Notes under the pieces: generated by a model
Databases searched by the model: none
What the model saw: the letters and a program-made list of their open reading frames with translations, nothing else
Told to the model about the DNA's origin: nothing
Program-made: the position numbers and the translations under genes
In this document: one piece after another, positions 4,520 to 6,418 of the stretch
How positions within the stretch are numbered: position 1 is the stretch's first letter
Layout: the number at the start of each line of letters is the position of its first letter
Assembly (NCBI GenBank): GCA_002695185.1
Contig: NZOF01000156.1
Coordinates: forward strand, 1 to 6,418
DNA from: Erythrobacter sp.
Lineage (GTDB): Bacteria; Pseudomonadota; Alphaproteobacteria; Sphingomonadales; Sphingomonadaceae
DNA length: 6,418 nucleotides
Reading direction: 5' to 3'

Positions 4520-6418
4520 TGACAGTCCCGGTCTGGGCGTCGGCTTCACGATCGATCCCGAAGGTTCATTCGACACGCTGCGCCAGCTGCAGGCCGCCAT
4601 GGACAGCACAGAAGGGCGGATCGTGCAGGAGGCCGCCCGGATCGAAAAGGCGACCAGCGGCATGGTCAAGCTGGGCGGCGCCGTGGTCGAGATGGATAGT
4701 TTCCGGAACGCCGCGACCCGCGCGGGGCGCGAGGCGGCGCAGGAATTCGCCCGTGTCGAGAAGGCCGGCGAAGCGATGGTGCGCCAGCTGGAGCGCCAGA
4801 ATGCGAGCTTCGGCAAGACGCGTGATGAGCTGCGCGCGCTTCGCGCCGCCGAACTGGCGGCGTCAGCGGAAAGCGTCGGCAATATCGACCTTGCCAACCG
4901 GCTGCGCGCCGAAGAGGCGGCGCTGTATGACAAACAGTTCGCCGCCGCGCGCCGCGCCAGCCAGGAAGCGCAGGCGATGGCTGAGGACAAGGCAATCGCG
5001 GCGCAGCGGGCGGTAGCGGCGGCGGAAGCGGAGGCGCGCGCCATCAAGGCGGCGGCGGTCGCGCATGACATCTTCCAGCTGAAGGTCCGACAGGGCGTGC
5101 AGGCGATGCGCGAAGCCGAGGCGGCGCAGAAGATCGCCGATCGCGATGCCGCTGCCGCCAAGATCCGCGCCGAGGCAGAAGCCACCGCACGCTTGACCGC
5201 CGAACATGCGCGCCTGGCTGCCATGGTGCGGGGATCGCAGGCGGCGCTGGAGGCGGATGCCGCCGCGGCCGAGCACATGCGCATGTCGACCGACCCGCTC
5301 TATGCGGCGACCAAGCGGCTGAATGACGAGATCGCCGAATCGACGCGGCTCTACCAAGCCGGCGCGACCGCTGCGCCGGAATATGCGCGACAGCAGGAAG
5401 TGCTCACCGGCCGTCTGCGCCAGCTGAGCGCCGTGCAGGACGATGCGACGCGCGTGGCGTCGAAGCATGGCGGAACGCTGACGCAGCTGTCGTTCCAGAT
5501 CAACGACATCGCCACCATGGCCGCCATGGGCGCGGCGCCAATGCAGATATTCGCCAGTCAGGCCGGTCAGATCTTCCAGGTGGCGCAGATGGCGGAAGGC
5601 GGCATCAAGGGGTTCGCGCTCCAGATGGGCGCGCTGCTGTTGCGCTTTGCGCCTGTGACGGCGGGGCTTGCCGTCGCCGGCGTGGCATTCTCGCGCTGGC
5701 ACGATCAGCTGAACGATGACGCGGGCCTCAAAGCCTATGCGTCGACGCTGGGGCTGACCGCAAAGGAGATGGACCGCCTGAAGGATGTGACGGTCACGTC
5801 CGGGGACATCATGAACGGTATCTGGAAAACGTTCGACGATCGCACGAACATTTCCGGCAATACGAAGAAGCTGATCGACTGGCTGTTTTCGCCGAATGAT
5901 GTGCAGACGGTCGCGAATTTCGTCGCCGAGATCTATGGCGCGTTCGTCGGCGGCTACAAGGCCGTCGTCGCGACCTGGGCCATGCTGCCTTCCGCCATGG
6001 GCGATCTGGTCGCCCAGGCGACCAACGCGACCATTGCCAAGCTGGAGTCCATGGTGAATGCGTCGATCGAGGGGATCAACGGCCTTGCCCGCCGCGCCAA
6101 CGACCTGCTGGGGTTCGAGCTTTTCGGCCAGATCGCCAATGTCACTATCGACCGGGTGACCAACCTCTATGAGGGCGCGGCGAGCAAGGTCGCCAGCACG
6201 TTCGGCGACAGCGTAGCGGCCGAAACGAAGCGGGCGAAGGACTGGATGTCCACGCTGGTCGGCGACATCGAGAAAAACACCTTCGCCGCGTCCCGCGCGC
6301 GCCTGGACAAGCAGCGTGACGACATCCTGAAGAAGCGGTCGGAAAAGACGGACAAGCATGCCGAAAAGCTGGCGCGTGAGGCCGCCGCGACCGAAGCGCA
6401 GATCCGCAACCTCTACGC
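4512..6418 (+). CDS. Tail tape measure protein (TMP_2-type), truncated by the window edge
   Basis: An open frame from ATG 4512 to the right edge, 635 codons with no stop, so the protein is longer. GGAG at 4501-4504 with a 7-base spacer supports the start. By family knowledge the tape measure protein spans the tail lumen, fixes tail length and helps DNA enter the cell. Residues about 20-270 are an almost unbroken Ala/Glu/Arg/Gln-rich helical stretch, predicted coiled coil. Residues 326-356 contain the signature I use for assignment, LSFQINDIATMAAMG followed by APMQIFASQAGQIFQ, matching the Q-x-x-D-I...G-x-P...QxGQ core of lambda-type tail length proteins (PF06791). Hydrophobic helices follow at about 368-393 and 467-493, candidates for membrane insertion during DNA ejection. 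The last 40 visible residues return to a Lys/Arg/Glu coiled coil. At roughly 1.5 angstrom per residue, the visible part alone implies a tail of about 95 nm or more. Confidence 0.88.
   Translation, partial: MDNDSPGLGVGFTIDPEGSFDTLRQLQAAMDSTEGRIVQEAARIEKATSGMVKLGGAVVEMDSFRNAATRAGREAAQEFARVEKAGEAMVRQLERQNASFGKTRDELRALRAAELAASAESVGNIDLANRLRAEEAALYDKQFAAARRASQEAQAMAEDKAIAAQRAVAAAEAEARAIKAAAVAHDIFQLKVRQGVQAMREAEAAQKIADRDAAAAKIRAEAEATARLTAEHARLAAMVRGSQAALEADAAAAEHMRMSTDPLYAATKRLNDEIAESTRLYQAGATAAPEYARQQEVLTGRLRQLSAVQDDATRVASKHGGTLTQLSFQINDIATMAAMGAAPMQIFASQAGQIFQVAQMAEGGIKGFALQMGALLLRFAPVTAGLAVAGVAFSRWHDQLNDDAGLKAYASTLGLTAKEMDRLKDVTVTSGDIMNGIWKTFDDRTNISGNTKKLIDWLFSPNDVQTVANFVAEIYGAFVGGYKAVVATWAMLPSAMGDLVAQATNATIAKLESMVNASIEGINGLARRANDLLGFELFGQIANVTIDRVTNLYEGAASKVASTFGDSVAAETKRAKDWMSTLVGDIEKNTFAASRARLDKQRDDILKKRSEKTDKHAEKLAREAAATEAQIRNLY

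Noticed and set aside
4331..5284. A 317-codon minus-strand open frame crossing the exported-protein gene and the tape measure start
   Set aside because: Low-complexity Ala/Ser/Arg composition, and it overlaps two better-supported genes in other frames.
4863..6359. A 498-codon open frame on the minus strand opposite the tape measure gene
   Set aside because: It is rich in Arg, Gly and His with no recognisable domain and mirrors the GC-rich codon structure of the plus-strand tape measure gene, which has a good start, a family motif and coiled-coil character. It is an antisense shadow.

Overview
The window is part of the head-tail connection and tail-assembly module of a long-tailed (siphovirus-type) phage or prophage. 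The host is probably a high-GC alphaproteobacterium. The GC-rich codon use and protein style look sphingomonad-like, but that placement is an impression and not a measured result. No integrase, attachment site or chromosomal gene is present, so prophage and free phage cannot be told apart here.

Layout, left to right. Positions 1-1911 hold a tightly packed plus-strand run: the last codons of an upstream gene, a gp6-type head-tail connector, a head closure (head-tail adaptor) protein, an HK97 gp10-like tail completion protein and a DUF3168-type tail terminator. Successive genes overlap by 1 or 4 bases, which suggests translational coupling. A 60-residue protein of unknown role follows (1925-2107), then the major tail tube protein (2177-2620). 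The spacers before and after the tail tube gene each contain two GC-rich hairpins. Next comes the tail assembly chaperone pair: gpG-like (2724-3143) and a T-like extension (to 3574) in the -1 frame. The two are joined by a slippery heptamer GGGAAAC at 3110-3116, in the correct phase and followed by a hairpin. This closely parallels the lambda G/GT system. The tape measure protein starts at 4512 and runs off the right edge (at least 635 residues).

An island lies between the chaperone and the tape measure gene (about 3575-4500), where these two genes normally adjoin. Its GC content is clearly lower: hand counts of 60-base lines give about 48-52%, against 70% for one tape-measure line. It carries two convergent cargo genes. 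The plus-strand gene encodes a 144-residue single-domain protein that I recognise as HIRAN-like. The minus-strand gene encodes a short exported protein with a clear signal peptide. The minus-strand gene has its own candidate promoter overlapping the tape measure start. This is the organisation of a phage 'moron' block, with genes that may act in the lysogen or against host defences rather than in the virion.

How the genes work together: the first four proteins close the filled capsid and terminate the tail so the two can join. Tail tube subunits polymerise around the tape measure protein with the help of the G/GT chaperones. The moron genes are not expected to be structural.
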